From positions 1,178,001-1,242,000 of the forward strand of contig JAKSGN010000021.1 of the NCBI GenBank assembly GCA_024180945.1: a stretch of 64,000 bases of DNA, in the 5' to 3' direction. Below, one piece after another: positions 9,601 through 20,902 of this stretch. The notes beneath the pieces are model-generated. The model was not told where the DNA came from and ran no database searches. It saw only the letters and a program-made list of their open reading frames with translations. Position numbers and translations under genes: made by a program. The DNA is from Macrophomina tecta (taxonomy: Eukaryota > Ascomycota > Dothideomycetes > Botryosphaeriales > Botryosphaeriaceae). Within the stretch, counting starts at the first letter, position 1, and each line of letters begins with the position of its first letter.

Positions 9601-11219
9601 ATGCCGCAACGTTTGAACTTCCAACGTAAATGTTGCGTTCCCGGCTGGACACAAGGAGGACATCGAGTAATTCGACCCTGCGAACAGAATGCTACGTTCC
9701 AGCCGCTACGAGTCTTAAGCAAAGGCACAACAGACAAGGTTGAGGTCGTTAGACTAGTACCTTCTCCTCGCGACTCAGTGGTATGCAAGAGAATGTCTCG
9801 ATTCTTGGCAAACCGCAAAAAAAGAAGCCATTGTGCGGGATATCAAGAGGCTCAAGGCCCTGGATTACCAGCACATCATTGCTGTGGTTGGAACTTATCA
9901 AGCGGCAAACGAGTATGGGATCCTCATGAGCCCCTTTGGCGAACAGAACTTGGAGGCTTTTCTCACTCAGCTGAACAGTCGAGGGGATGAGCAGCATCAA
10001 CAACATAAAACCTGGCTTCATGGATGGTTTTCTTGCATTGCTTCTGCACTCTTCTACATTCATGACAATGGGTTACTGCACAGAGAGATCGAACCCAAGA
10101 ACATCATTCATCGTGGATCCGAGGTGTACTCTACAGATTTTGGACTAAGATCATCAACTGCCTTATACGCTCAAACGACAACAGCATACTCAGCGCCAGA
10201 AACCGAGCGGCCAGAGTCTCGACACACCCAATGCTCTGACATATTCTCCCTGGGATGCGTATATCTCGAAATGCTCATCGCAAGAGACAACTGATCGGTC
10301 AAAGAGTTTCGAGTTCATTGCCAGGATTCAGTAGACTTCAGGGAGACTAACCTTTTCCAGTACCACTCAGCCCTTCCTAAAATTAAGGAGCTTCTTTCAT
10401 ACCGCTGCTTTGACGATCAAAACCACTGCGACTCGTGGGGAAGAACAATTCTGCCGATGTTAAACCTAGATCAGAGGGCTCGTCCCCACGCAGAGGAGGT
10501 TCTACGCCGGCTCCAAACTGAAGATCTCCTGCCCCCTGCTTCGGGGAGGTTTTATACTTGCCAATCAGGTGGAGCCACAAACTTCTCAGAAAGCAAACTT
10601 CTCAGAAAGCCTGGATATCGCCGACACTCGGCAGTCACCGGAACGGCCCTCGAATCACTTGGCTGAGTATGGGGAAATACAGGACGAAATTTTGTTCTTC
10701 ACAGTCCGCAACGAAACTACTGCGAACTTTCATGTCGACCTTGTCCAGCCTGCACGGTGTCAACCTTGGTCTGCTTTAGAGACTGTCCCCTCATTTGAGC
10801 ACAAAAGCTACATGTTCCAGGTTGGAGATCTTGTTTGGATCCGGCTCACCGGAGAACCCGACGCACTTGCCGAGATTGTCGAGGCTAAAGCCGTCGGTGA
10901 TGGGATCTCGAGGATTCTGATTCGAATTTTCTGGTACTATTCACGTAGAGATGTTCTCTATATCATGCGCCAGTCTTACCGGAAGAGGTTTGCGGCGTCC
11001 TATAAATATGTCAAGTCGAATCATACTCAGGTTATCCTCTGGGACACTATACAGAGAAAAATTACGGAGACCGAAAGAAGGCTAATTCTGCCGAAAAAAG
11101 TATTAGGTAGGTCGCGGAAGCCGTTTAGAATATGTAATCCGAGCGCACCGGAAGTATCTTGGTCAGGAGAAGTTTTGGGTAGGTCCCAGTCTCAACCTTC
11201 GACTCCGGAAGAAGTGTAA
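9601..11219 (+). pseudogene. Broken protein kinase with BAH-like C-terminal domain
   Basis: This is a decayed paralogue of the intact gene at 15285-16880. Kinase homology starts near 9630 (PGW..GGHR), continues with VVCKRM (VAIK-type Lys), HIIAVVGTY, YIHDNGLLHRE, STDFGL and SDIFSLGCVYLEML, then RCFDD and SWGRTILPML. The C-terminal BAH-like part (VGDLVWIRL, ILIRIFWYYSRR, HTQVILWDTI) ends at 11219. Three disruptions are visible. The frame shifts inside a run of seven A at about 9818. A TGA at 10292 stands where the paralogue has an Arg codon, as expected from CGA to TGA. An exact 16-bp tandem duplication at 10583-10614 shifts the second half by +1. The catalytic Asp of HRD is Glu (HRE), so it may have been catalytically dead before it broke. 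Confidence 0.88.
10583..10614 (+). repeat. 16-bp perfect tandem duplication (frameshifting)
   Basis: The unit AAACTTCTCAGAAAGC occurs twice in direct succession. Sixteen bases equal one extra base modulo three. The kinase frame upstream and the BAH-like frame downstream differ by exactly that amount, so this duplication alone explains the second frameshift of the pseudogene. Confidence 0.95.
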
Positions 11220-11878
11220 AACATGCCGCTCGATGGAGCCTTCTCTCCTTTACTTCATCTTCGAATGCAACATGGTTTACATAATAGCTCGCTTAATAAA
11301 TATATAGACTGGTCTTCTCTCTACAATCACAATTTCTATAGTCTCTCGAGTACTCGACTCTTCTTAGTATGCAGGAAGCGTCTCGAGTCGCGACAGAGGT
11401 CATTTCTAGCCTTTAAAATGAATGCTTTTAATTGCAAACACATGATACGTACTTTATAAGCTATTGTCTCCAGTTTGTACGGGAGCGAGCAGTACATTGG
11501 TAGGTGTGAACAAGTAAATTGGGATATAAACCCGTGTCAAATAGTAATAAAAGCAATACTACTGTATTGGATAATGCTAGAATCATGAGTGTGTATTTAA
11601 TCAAGAGGTCCCTTGACCGCCTACGCTTGTGGCGCTTTGATGATGATGTCCCCAAAGATGGCGTAAAGGGGCTAAGAAGTAGAAATCTGTCATCTAGCAT
11701 CAACCAGCTTTATGGGTCGTCATTGATGACAGCTCACTCACATTCCAACAAAATCTTTAGTACCTAGTGGTCGTTGCCCTCGCCTAGCTCTTGCGCGCCT
11801 TATCTTCAATACTGGACGTATCTGTCCGCCCGCAATGCAAACCCATAAGCGCACCAAGTCGCACGCAACGAGACCAGC
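11220..11878. other. Intergenic, no gene seen
   Basis: AT-rich 3' region between the kinase pseudogene and the recombinase stop codon. Only short open frames without family features occur. I see no repeat or RNA gene. Confidence 0.5.
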
Positions 11879-14184
11879 TCAGCGTATGAAAAAGGTGGTA
11901 CTGTGGGTATACTGTCCGTGACTTAGTACGTCCATGTGTCCTCGAAGCGATTCGCCATCCAACGGGCAAATCACGGTCGCGTCCTCGGCAATGTGCCGAA
12001 GATGGTAGCGGAGGACATGCTTTTTTAAATCGCCTCGGCTGTAGAACTCTCTTGCACGCTTCTGCAACGGCATTCCCTCGTCTCCCAAGCATAGAAAGCA
12101 TTGCGTTGGCTTACATCTCAGCCCTCCGGATTCAGGATGCACATCGTCGACCGCAACGTTATCGCCAGATTCAGATGTGTCACTCTTATCCCGCATCTTA
12201 GAGCGCTGTACTCGGCGACGATCTTCTTTCTTCTTGCACAGAGCGATAAGTGCCGTGATTGCTCGCGATTCCCGACGCCTCTCTTCGCTTAACGTCTTCT
12301 TAGGCAGCGTAAAGAGCGCTTGGACGGCTCGGGATCGCTCGTCGAGAGCGTACTCGTGCTTTACCGGCTCTGGCGCATCTACCGGGAGGTCATTAAGCAG
12401 GTTCTGGATGTCAGCGACAGCCTGATCTCTCTGGAATCGCTCCCTGGCTTTTCTGAGCAAGGCCTCTTTCTGGCGTCGCTTTTCGTTCCGGTGGGCTCGC
12501 ACGGCTTCATCTTTCGCAGCTTGCAGTGACGGGAGACATGGATCAGAAGGGTTTTCCCGTTTCACTTGCCTTATCTTTTGCTTTAATTCGTCCATTTTCT
12601 TGCGTGACTTCTCAACTTTAGGATGTGCCTCGATCTGATGCAGCTGTTCAGCAGGCACTTTGCGGGGTCTCCGAACGTCCAGCCCGCGAGTCATGCCGCT
12701 GGCGGCGCGCATCACGGCCGACTGGGCGGGGAGCCTGCGATAGGCGGCTTGGGTATCTGCGCTGATGTGCCGCGGAAGGTAATGCTGTTGAAAGACTTCG
12801 GTCCTAGAGTGCTGCATAATCAAGTTTCGCAACGAGTCACTGATTCCATCTATGCGCGGTGAGCTCGTAAAAATCCAGATCGGAGGTGTAGAATAAGCTT
12901 GCGTTCCCTTGTTTAGACTCACCACAACTGTCGAATGCTTTCCCTGCGGCGTACCGCAGGACGTACGGGTGGCATATCTTCTCCATCCCAGTAATCTCAC
13001 CGAGCTTTCGAAGCCATGGACGTATAGTGCTGTCCGGAAGGACCTCCTGAGAGATTCCGATTCCTCGGATGGTGCGGCAAGACTTGCGAAAGATCGGTAC
13101 GTCGAGCATCTCCTCCTTCCACGGAAGACGCAGCTGGTTCGTTCGGTCGGGGACTCTTAGCTTGTAAAGCGCTTCCGGGCCGGTGAGATCGGGAGCTGCG
13201 AAAGCCTGATCACTGAACGCTAGCGCCAGGAAGTAAGTGTGCGGGGACAGAATGAGACAAGGGTCATGGCGGATTTCAGGTATAATAAACGTGTTGCTAA
13301 AGAGTGCGTTAGCCTTGTGCGTAGACGAAAGATTGTTCCACCCTACCTATCCTTTTGGCCGAGGTATCCCTTCGTATGAGTGTAACTGAACTCGAGCAGC
13401 ACGTACGGCTCGCTTCCACCTGCCGGGTCCCGGATCAGTGTCGCTTGGACTTCGCGGTATCGAAGTGCCAGCAGCGCTCCGGGCCGATTGCCGGTTGTTC
13501 CGGCCAGCAGCATGAACAACGAAAGCTCGAGTCTGTGCCGTTCGTGATCGAAAGTCATCTCCGAAGACGTCCACTGAGCTTTAAGAACCTCGAACATGTC
13601 CTCGACGTACATCGCCGTCTTTTCTCTTTTCTCTGACTTGAGGTTGAAGCGTCGTGCTAGTGATTTTAGAATCTTAAGGGGTTAGTCGGGGGTTCTCAAC
13701 GCACTGGGAAACAAAGGCAGTTACTCACATCCTTCATCTGCACGATAATAAGCTTATCCAGCTTACTTTTCACCAAGCGTTCCCTGACCAGACAGAAGAC
13801 CTTCCAGTACGTCTCGAGCGTACTTACTGAGCGCAATGTCTTCTTACGTCGATTTAGCACCCAAAAGAAGAAATTGTAGAGTATGCGGGTGGTGATGGTT
13901 TCGAGACTCGCTTGAGAGTTCCACTTTCTGCGGTCGCAGTAACTACAGGCCTGAGTTAGATGAATCCGCTCTTCCCCAAGGACATTAAGGGGAAAGATTT
14001 ACTCGCGCCAGAGCTTTTCGATACTTGCCAAGAGGATCTCGCTGCTTTTGCTATACACTCTTCGTGTGAGAGTAGTTTCGTCAAATCCAGCGTCAATCCC
14101 GTCGAAGTCATCCTCGGTATAGGATTCCTCGTCATCGGACGAGAGGTCGGTCTCGGATGGAATTGAAGATTTGTCGGACATCAT
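11879..14184 (-). CDS. DUF3435 tyrosine recombinase (Starship captain-like)
   Basis: Five exons join in phase: 14184-14003, 13927-13729, 13672-13347, 13296-12923 and 12849-11879, giving 683 aa without stops. The core has the DUF3435 order: WEKY-like N-terminal helices, TGNRPGALLAL (candidate catalytic Arg190), IPEIRHDPCLILSPH, FAAPDLTGPEALYKLR, HPYVLRYAAGKAF (Tyr347/Arg350), then SLRNLIMQHS and FQQHYLPRHI (His374, candidate nucleophile Tyr384). A coiled, charged region follows, and a C-terminal zinc-binding segment (CFLCLGDEG...HVLRYHLRH). DUF3435 tyrosine recombinases are the captains that mobilise giant Starship elements in Pezizomycotina; they usually sit at the element's 5' edge and point inward. 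The intact frame and complete active-site set suggest a recent or still functional gene. Solitary DUF3435 genes also exist, so element membership is inferred. Confidence 0.9.
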
Positions 14185-15284
14185 GGGATAATCAATGTTT
14201 GAGAAGGGCGTGCAGCCGATGTTCTGTCAGCTCGTGCGTGTGAACGTGGGTCTGTGGCTGTAAGAGAATGACAACCGCAGACGGCGGCTTTTAACGATTA
14301 TCGCAGCGAGCAGAGAGATGCACAGATAGGATGATGAAGGAGGGTGGAGTGAACTGGCTGGGGAAGCTAGTGTCCGGCAGGGAGCAGTAAAGAGCATATT
14401 CACACTGTCGACGGATGGAAATAGCTGGGATGGGAGTGATGCTGAAAACGCCCATGAGATGAATTAAATATAGTAGGATGTTCTGACAGTTAAGCCGTAA
14501 GAGATGATATCGCGGTCAGCAATGAGGGCCTTAACAGCGCGAATTACCAGAGGAACTGTAGAGAGGCGCTACAGTGAGCCTAGGATTAGTACTTACGAGC
14601 GACCATCTACGTCAGCGATCAAATGGGATTCCTTAGCGGAGCGACCGAGCTCTAAGTTTTTCCGACTGCGTGGACGCAAAGAATCGGCTGAAACGACCTG
14701 GGTCTTCTGGGCGACGAACAAGGGGTCCTCGTCTTGATTCGTCAAGCTTTCTGCAGCCCCATCGTTATTCATTGCGGGTCCCTCCCTCTCTGCTGTGCCG
14801 CAGTGCCACCTTCGGGGTTCTCGGTGTCGTCCACCTCAACTCACGCGCCCGTCACGTCGTTTTCCTTCTCCTTAACTCCATCCGCTGTACCGCAGCGCCT
14901 CCTTCGAAATACTGGCTTACCGCCAACTTTACCTTGCGCGCCCATTGCCTGGTTCCGTCCATCCCCTACTCTCCGCTATTGTACTACAGTGTCTTTTTTT
15001 TTTTTTTTTTTAAGAAATCTGGCTATGCTCCATCTCACGTTACGTGGCCGTCAACCCTGGCCTCCCCTCTTCCCTGTGCGCTGCAACACTTTCTTCGGAA
15101 AAGGTGAACGCTGTAACGGCGGGCCTCTGCCTCTAAGGATCCAAAAACCAAAGAGGGAGAAAGCCTGTCGAGGGGGTTTCCTTGAGTGAGTACAAGAAGA
15201 GGGCGAGAGCAAGTCGAACAAGTGACACTTCCTCTATGCTGGGCTAGGTAGTTCTTCCTCTGGATTATGTGACATCAGCGGACC
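14185..15284. other. Upstream region of the recombinase; candidate element 5' edge
   Basis: 1.1 kb without a supported gene. It holds the recombinase promoter (read leftwards) and a run of about 20 T at 14994-15013. If the recombinase heads a Starship, the 5' boundary and its short direct repeat should fall here. I cannot place it without an empty site for comparison. Confidence 0.4.
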
Positions 15285-16880
15285 CTACGAACAAACACTT
15301 GCCCACCGCACCCTTGGTGAGTTCATGTTGTAAAGCCGAAGTGACTTTGGCCACCAGACCGCCACTCTCCCAGGTAAAATCATCGCCGATTCTTCCTCGG
15401 TAATCGCAGCTTGAATGCAATCCCAGAGGAAGACATCCGTATGCGTCGTCTTGGCAAAGCTGTAGCGATCTGGGAAAGTCTTTTTATGGGCGGCTCGCAA
15501 CCTTCTAACCACATGTTGCCGTTCGTAAAACCAGAACACCCGGATGAGAACTCTCTGGGTACCATCACCGATGTGCCTGACTTCAGCAATCTCAGCCATT
15601 GAAAAGGATTTTGACGACCTGTCGGTCTTGACCCAGACAATGCTCCCAACTGGATAAGTACAGCCTTTGAATGTAACAGAAGAAGTTGCCGTGAGCTCCT
15701 GCCAGGGTTCGCAACGGGGAGGATGGATCAATTCGACCCGGAAATCCGCAGTCGTATTATTTTTGACCTCAAAAAATTCTATCGCATTTACGAATCCGTC
15801 CATCGTCGCCATGTCTGTAGGGAATGCGTTTGAGTTTCTGGTCCCGGTGTGCTTGTCGTCAACAAGGGCAGCCGTGGCATCGTTGAAGTGGCATGCGCAG
15901 AACCTGGAAGATGAGGGAAGAAGGTCCTCGGTAAGGAACTTACGGAGAACATCTGTTGCTTCTGGGCGGGCTGTCTCTTCTTCTGCGAGCATCGGCAGAA
16001 TCGTTCTGCCCCAGCAATCGCAGTAGGCAGGATCATCGAAGCAGCGGTATGCAAACCAGGTTTTGATTCTCCTCGTAGCGTGGCTGTACTGAGACCCTGT
16101 GTAGTCTCCTGTCGGGTGGTTGCAATGTGCGCGCAAGTCCAGAACCGAACGGCCGTCAAGTACGGTAAGCATTTCCAGATATACGCAGCCCAAGGCAAAA
16201 ATATCCGCTCGCCGAGCCTGACCCAGTGCAGCCATTTCACAGCGCTCATGCCGCCATGTCTTTTGGGCTGCATTCATCGTGCGTGGTTGATGTGCGTTGG
16301 ATCCGACATGGGCGGGCTCTGACGCGGGTGCGGAGCGGAAATCCGTAAAATACACCTCGCAACCGCGGTGGACAATATTATTCAGTTTTACGTCTTGGTG
16401 AAGGAACCCATTACTGTGGATATAGCGAAGCGCGGAGGCTAGGCAGGCAAACCATCCATTCAGCCAGGTCTTGTGCTCCCGGATCTGTTCTGGCCCTCCG
16501 GAGCCGAACTCTGTCAGGAACGTTTCCAAGTTCCGATCTCCGACCGGGCTCATGAGGATTGAGAACTCGCGCTCTGTTTTGAATGTGCCCACCACGGTAA
16601 TGATGTGCCGATGCCTGAGCGATTTCAACGCCGTGATCTCATTCTTGGCTCGTGCTATCCTCTCCGCGCATTTTGAGGTTAAGAGAATTCTCTTGCACAC
16701 GAAGACGGGGCAAGGCGGAGCATTTAATACGACAACTTCAACATAGCCTGCGCTGCCGAATCCAAATCGATGTATAGACGTGAACAAGTCTTCGTCTTCA
16801 TCATTGCCAAGCTCTCGGTGCCCTCCAAGTGGCCATCCGGGGATGCTCTGTGCATGTATCAAGGCGACGTCCGTTGGCAT
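15285..16880 (-). CDS. Protein kinase-like protein with BAH-like C-terminal domain
   Basis: Single-exon frame of 531 aa. The kinase fold spans about 35-330: Gly-rich loop FGFGSAGYV (39-47), Lys63 in VFVCKRI, Glu81, HIITVVGTF, the catalytic loop HQDVKLNNIV (161-170) and the metal site TDFRSAP (Asp180). The HRD Arg is Gln and DFG reads DFR, while the catalytic Asp163, Lys165, Asn168 and Asp180 remain. It is therefore a divergent kinase of unclear activity. A second domain (about 395-525) has YPVGSIVWVKT, MAEIAEV, VLIRVFWFYER and THTDVFLWDCI, which resembles the chromatin-reader BAH fold; this assignment rests on motifs only. It lies upstream of the recombinase on the same strand. A broken paralogue lies on the other side in opposite orientation. 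Confidence 0.82.
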   Translation of the reverse strand: MPTDVALIHAQSIPGWPLGGHRELGNDEDEDLFTSIHRFGFGSAGYVEVVVLNAPPCPVFVCKRILLTSKCAERIARAKNEITALKSLRHRHIITVVGTFKTEREFSILMSPVGDRNLETFLTEFGSGGPEQIREHKTWLNGWFACLASALRYIHSNGFLHQDVKLNNIVHRGCEVYFTDFRSAPASEPAHVGSNAHQPRTMNAAQKTWRHERCEMAALGQARRADIFALGCVYLEMLTVLDGRSVLDLRAHCNHPTGDYTGSQYSHATRRIKTWFAYRCFDDPAYCDCWGRTILPMLAEEETARPEATDVLRKFLTEDLLPSSSRFCACHFNDATAALVDDKHTGTRNSNAFPTDMATMDGFVNAIEFFEVKNNTTADFRVELIHPPRCEPWQELTATSSVTFKGCTYPVGSIVWVKTDRSSKSFSMAEIAEVRHIGDGTQRVLIRVFWFYERQHVVRRLRAAHKKTFPDRYSFAKTTHTDVFLWDCIQAAITEEESAMILPGRVAVWWPKSLRLYNMNSPRVRWASVCS

Positions 16881-18629
16881 GTTTATGAATGAAGTTTTGG
16901 TGAGGTATACGCTAAGAGATGCCTAAGAGCGTGGGAAATGATTAGACGGTACGACCTAAGTTTAAGCACAGGTAACGTACTTTAAAAGAAGACCCGCAGC
17001 TTACTTGCGACAGTAATATAGACGTGCAGAACGGTAGGGGCAAAAAGTTTAAGCCTGACCAGATAATACTGTCTCAAGGCAGACTCAAAAATCTAAGAGC
17101 CAGTTGGCATTAAATAGCGATGTGCTGCTGTGCCGCTTCATGGCGTCTCTGTCTGCGCCGCAAGTTATCTGCCCAACTGCCAACCAACTTGTTGGCGGAT
17201 CCATCCACGACGGCATTTTAATACATTCGTTTGGAAAAGTAGCGTCGTTATTTCCAGCCACGAGGCTGCGATGACCATCAATATAGGAGAGACATAACTT
17301 TCCATCCAGCCCTTATCAGACCTTAATCACCTAAGGAACACTTCTACGTCATTTAATAGTCCAGTCGGCGGAACGAAGATGGTGGGGACAGACAGGCGAT
17401 CGTTGGCGCGTCGAGATGCACTGCGCGCTTCGAGGCCCGGCAAACTGACTATTACGCCGAATAGGCAACGAAAGGCTCGCGTGCCCGACCTGATTGACTC
17501 TCGACTTGCTCGGTCTTTATTTCTCTACTCTATTGCTAGAATGTTCTAGCGCATCCTATACGTATATTGATGATGGAGCAGAAAAGTGAGGAGTTGGAGC
17601 AGAAAGTAAAGTCTGTTGATTAGACAAGTAGTGGGTCGTGCTTTGAGTCAAGGCTTGTCATTTCTGTCTTGGCAATTTTCAGGGTTTCCGCGATCCCCGC
17701 AGAACTCGCCCCGCTCGCCGTCTTCCTCCAACGCGGTCCATCGTGCAGCCCATCGTACAGGACCTACGATTTCGCGCCTAGCCTGCACATAATCACCAGC
17801 ATGCCCCCTTCTGGCTATATTCCTAAAGACTGTTAATAGATCGAGCGAGCTACGTGAGCAGGTAGCAGTCTCACCTCACTGGAAAACTTTCCTGTACGGC
17901 TCACCATCTTACACCCCGTTCTCTTCCGCTTCCGGTTAGGACAAATTATTTCCAACTGCTAATAAGCCTCCCTTCGCCCTCGCCTCCGCCCATTTGTAGA
18001 TTTAACCATATATCTTTGATGACTGACTAAGACCGTGGTGTATTTAATATAGCTACTATAAAACTTTCTTGTGTAACCTACGAGCTGCCGGAAGTCCTTA
18101 CTTCTACCACCTTATTATACTTTTCGGAAGAATTGCCTTATTGCTCCGTTTCGCTGGTGACCGAATACTACGGCTGCTCATCCTTGTTGGCTGCTAGGGT
18201 GTCCTCTTGCTTACTGTTGTCCTGTGTGTTCATTTTTCCTTCCAAGCCTGAACAAGCCCAACGCCGCCATAATCCTTAGCTTTTGGGTGGTGGCCGAGGC
18301 TGATCGACGCGCTGAAAACTTGGTACACGTAGTTTGCCAGGGTACAAAAAGGACTAATGTTCTTTTGGAAACATGGTATAGTAGATCCTTATCGTATAGC
18401 GAGCTGCGGCCTCCGTCATATAATTCTGTGTAATTAATGAGGCTACAGTTTCCCTACCGCAGCTCAGGCTGAGTCTCTCCGCTAGGCAAATATCAGACTG
18501 TTATTAGGAAACTTCTAACGTCGACCATCTGAGCGCTGAATTCCTTGTCCAGATGGGTGACACATGTCGGCATTTAGCCGAGTGTCTTGCAAGTTAAGCC
18601 TCTCGCAACTTTACCCCCGCTTAGAATAG
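16881..18629. other. Gene-poor stretch
   Basis: About 1.75 kb with no open frame that shows family motifs or plausible exon structure. It may contain old repeat remnants, but I could not assign any. Confidence 0.5.
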
Positions 18630-18834
18630 TGATGGAACATGAGCCCAATCGTTGGCTGATCAATGCCTTATTACCTGATTTGTTTAATCTTTCTGTTTGC
18701 CTCGGTTATAGTGCTAGATGCTTATAGCCAGCGCCACTTATTTCGTAGTAGCGAACAACCAGAATTCATCATCAGTTTCGCGGACTGGTTCCCATTTTAA
18801 GGCTCCCAGGACCATACACCATCAAATAGTAGGC
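18630..18834 (+). mobile_element. MITE copy 2 with target-site duplication
   Basis: 205 bp from TGATGGAACATGAGCCC to CATACACCATCA, flanked on both sides by AATAG (18625-18629 and 18835-18839; the following T also matches). The interior is nearly identical to copy 3 (GCCTCGGTTATAGTG, AGTTTCGCGGACTGGTTCCC). It has no coding capacity. The terminal inverted repeat is about 12 bp and imperfect. The superfamily is not determined; few known DNA transposons leave 5-bp duplications. Confidence 0.9.
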
Positions 18835-19249
18835 AGTGCGGTAGACAGCCGCATTTCTTCCCTTTCTTTCCCTCCTACGCATAGTCGCAAACATCAGACC
18901 GACAGGCCCTTAGATTCTTAACTTGGAATAATTCTCTAGTTATTGATAAAAAAAAAAGTAGCAAACAAATAGAAACCAAACGCCATCTCAGGTCCAAAGA
19001 AGCTAGAAAATTAGCTCTAGATAGCAGTAGAGATCGAGCGAAGCACACAAGGTTCAATAGTTATAAAAATCTAATAGAACATAGGCTCAGTCGTCACCTA
19101 ACCTGTTTCATATTCTAGATAAAGTTCCTTATCATGTAGTATAAGCCAGAACAACCAACTATTAATTCACTCATTTTACCATCGGTCCACCACATGTTCC
19201 ATCAAAATCCATACGGACGAACGTGCGGGAGACGCAACTCATTCATTGC
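18835..19249. other. Spacer between two MITE copies
   Basis: 415 bp of AT-rich sequence with a short A-run at 18949-18957. No gene is seen. Confidence 0.5.
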
Positions 19250-19443
19250 TGATGGAACATGAGCCCAATCGTTGGCTGATCAATGCCTTAATGCCTGATT
19301 TGTTTAAGCTTTCTGTTTGCCTCGGTTATAGTGCTAGATGCTTATAGTCAGCGCCACTCATTATTAGTAACGAACAACCAGAATTCATCATCAGTTTCGC
19401 GGACTGGTTCCCATTTTGAGGCTCGCAGGACCATGCACCATCA
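19250..19443 (+). mobile_element. MITE copy 3 with target-site duplication
   Basis: 194 bp, same ends and orientation as copy 2, flanked by ATTGC on both sides (19245-19249 and 19444-19448; the next T also matches). With copy 2 it fixes the element boundaries at TGATGG...CCATCA. Confidence 0.92.
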
Positions 19444-20902
19444 ATTGCTACACTCGATAGAGCACTGTTTTCTTAAACTATTATTGGAAGTAGTACGACT
19501 GCGCAAACAGCTGGACAAGCTCCAAATGCACCATTATAGGTTATTATAGAAGGAGGCGCATTCGCCTCCAGAGTCGGCCCCCCAAGGAAAACCTACCGTC
19601 GTATAGCACGCGGTGACACCTCCTGCGCAAGGAAAAAGAGATTGTAGCACAGTATTGGTTCAACCACCTTGTTTGCTGCTTTAAATCACAGAATGTAGAA
19701 GTGCAACACCTGGAAAATCGTATTGAACCGCGGTGAAGGTAGCGGCCCATTAACTTACTGATACTCCGTAAGAGTGCAGAATGCGGTGTGGCTGAAAAGC
19801 GGGGGATGCAGCTACGGCTGCAAAGTTGTGTGAAAATAATGTGCTGGTACCCCCAAGCCTCCCCGTTGAAACTTGAATCATAATGGATGCCGATCAAAGG
19901 GCTTATGGATGCAAAATTTTCGAATACAATATTGAAGAATTTAGTGCCTGTCGAGGCCAGCTTACTCCCGGAGTCCGTCCATTCGCGTTGTCCTACAGAT
20001 GATTTTGCATGATGAACAACTGCGCATGCAGCACGATTTGAAGAAAGATCTGGCCATTTCGAGGGCATGTTTGATTGCAGTGCCATGTTACGTGCTACAC
20101 AGCATATGCATGGCGCCGAAAGGAGAGGAAATAGAGAACAAAACATGCGGCGTCCGTGCAACAATATGCGTGACACATCAGAACAATCCAGGACGTATCA
20201 TAACATCGCGGCCCCCGCTGAGTTCACGATATAGCGTGGCCTTTTCCGCAATCCAATGGCAAAAAAAAAAAAATGAAAAAAAAAAAGCGAAGTATATGTG
20301 TCAAGATATACGAGCGGACTGCTGCCTGTTGCGCAGAGATGGGGAATGAGGAATAGAAATTGGTTGGGCTGTTAATTATGGTTTCCGTTAAATCCTAGAG
20401 CAATAGTACTTTCTTCCAGAGTGCATTGATTAGCTTTTGGACGTTATGTTCACTTATTAGCTCTAAGCTCATGGAAGAAATAGCACAGTGATCCTCTCAT
20501 TTACATAGCCTATGTGGTATGTCGTAATTCTTTCTGGGGGATCTGAGGAATATTATGGGGTAGCTTAGGTTTCGGGGGCACTGTTGCGGTAGGCAGGGGA
20601 GGTTCGCACCAATTCTTTTAGGTAGGAACCAATTGACAGGATAACTACGAGAGTACTTTCTACTATAAACGATTACTGCATATATACAAAGGCGATGAGG
20701 GTCATAATCGCAAGCCATGACGTTGGTATCCTGGCGGCCAGGTTTGGTGGATGGGTCTTGGCTTCCTGGCCGTAGGGGGGTTGTTGAGTCACCAGCATGG
20801 TCCTTTCCGTAGTATTCCCAGCCTTCTCAGTTTAGTTCCTTCCTCCTCCGCTTCCTGGGCTGCGCCGTGACACTATGAGCGAAGTTCCGATAGCGAGCCT
20901 CT
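19444..20902. other. Gene-poor stretch, possible repeat remnants
   Basis: About 1.46 kb. A 210-codon minus-strand frame at 19544-20176 has no recognisable domain and odd composition (rich in Ser, Cys and Arg), so I do not call it a gene. An A-rich tract lies at 20261-20287. Confidence 0.45.

Noticed and set aside
19544..20176. 210-codon minus-strand frame
   Set aside because: No motif, odd Cys/Ser/Arg composition, located in repeat-rich DNA. Treated as chance.
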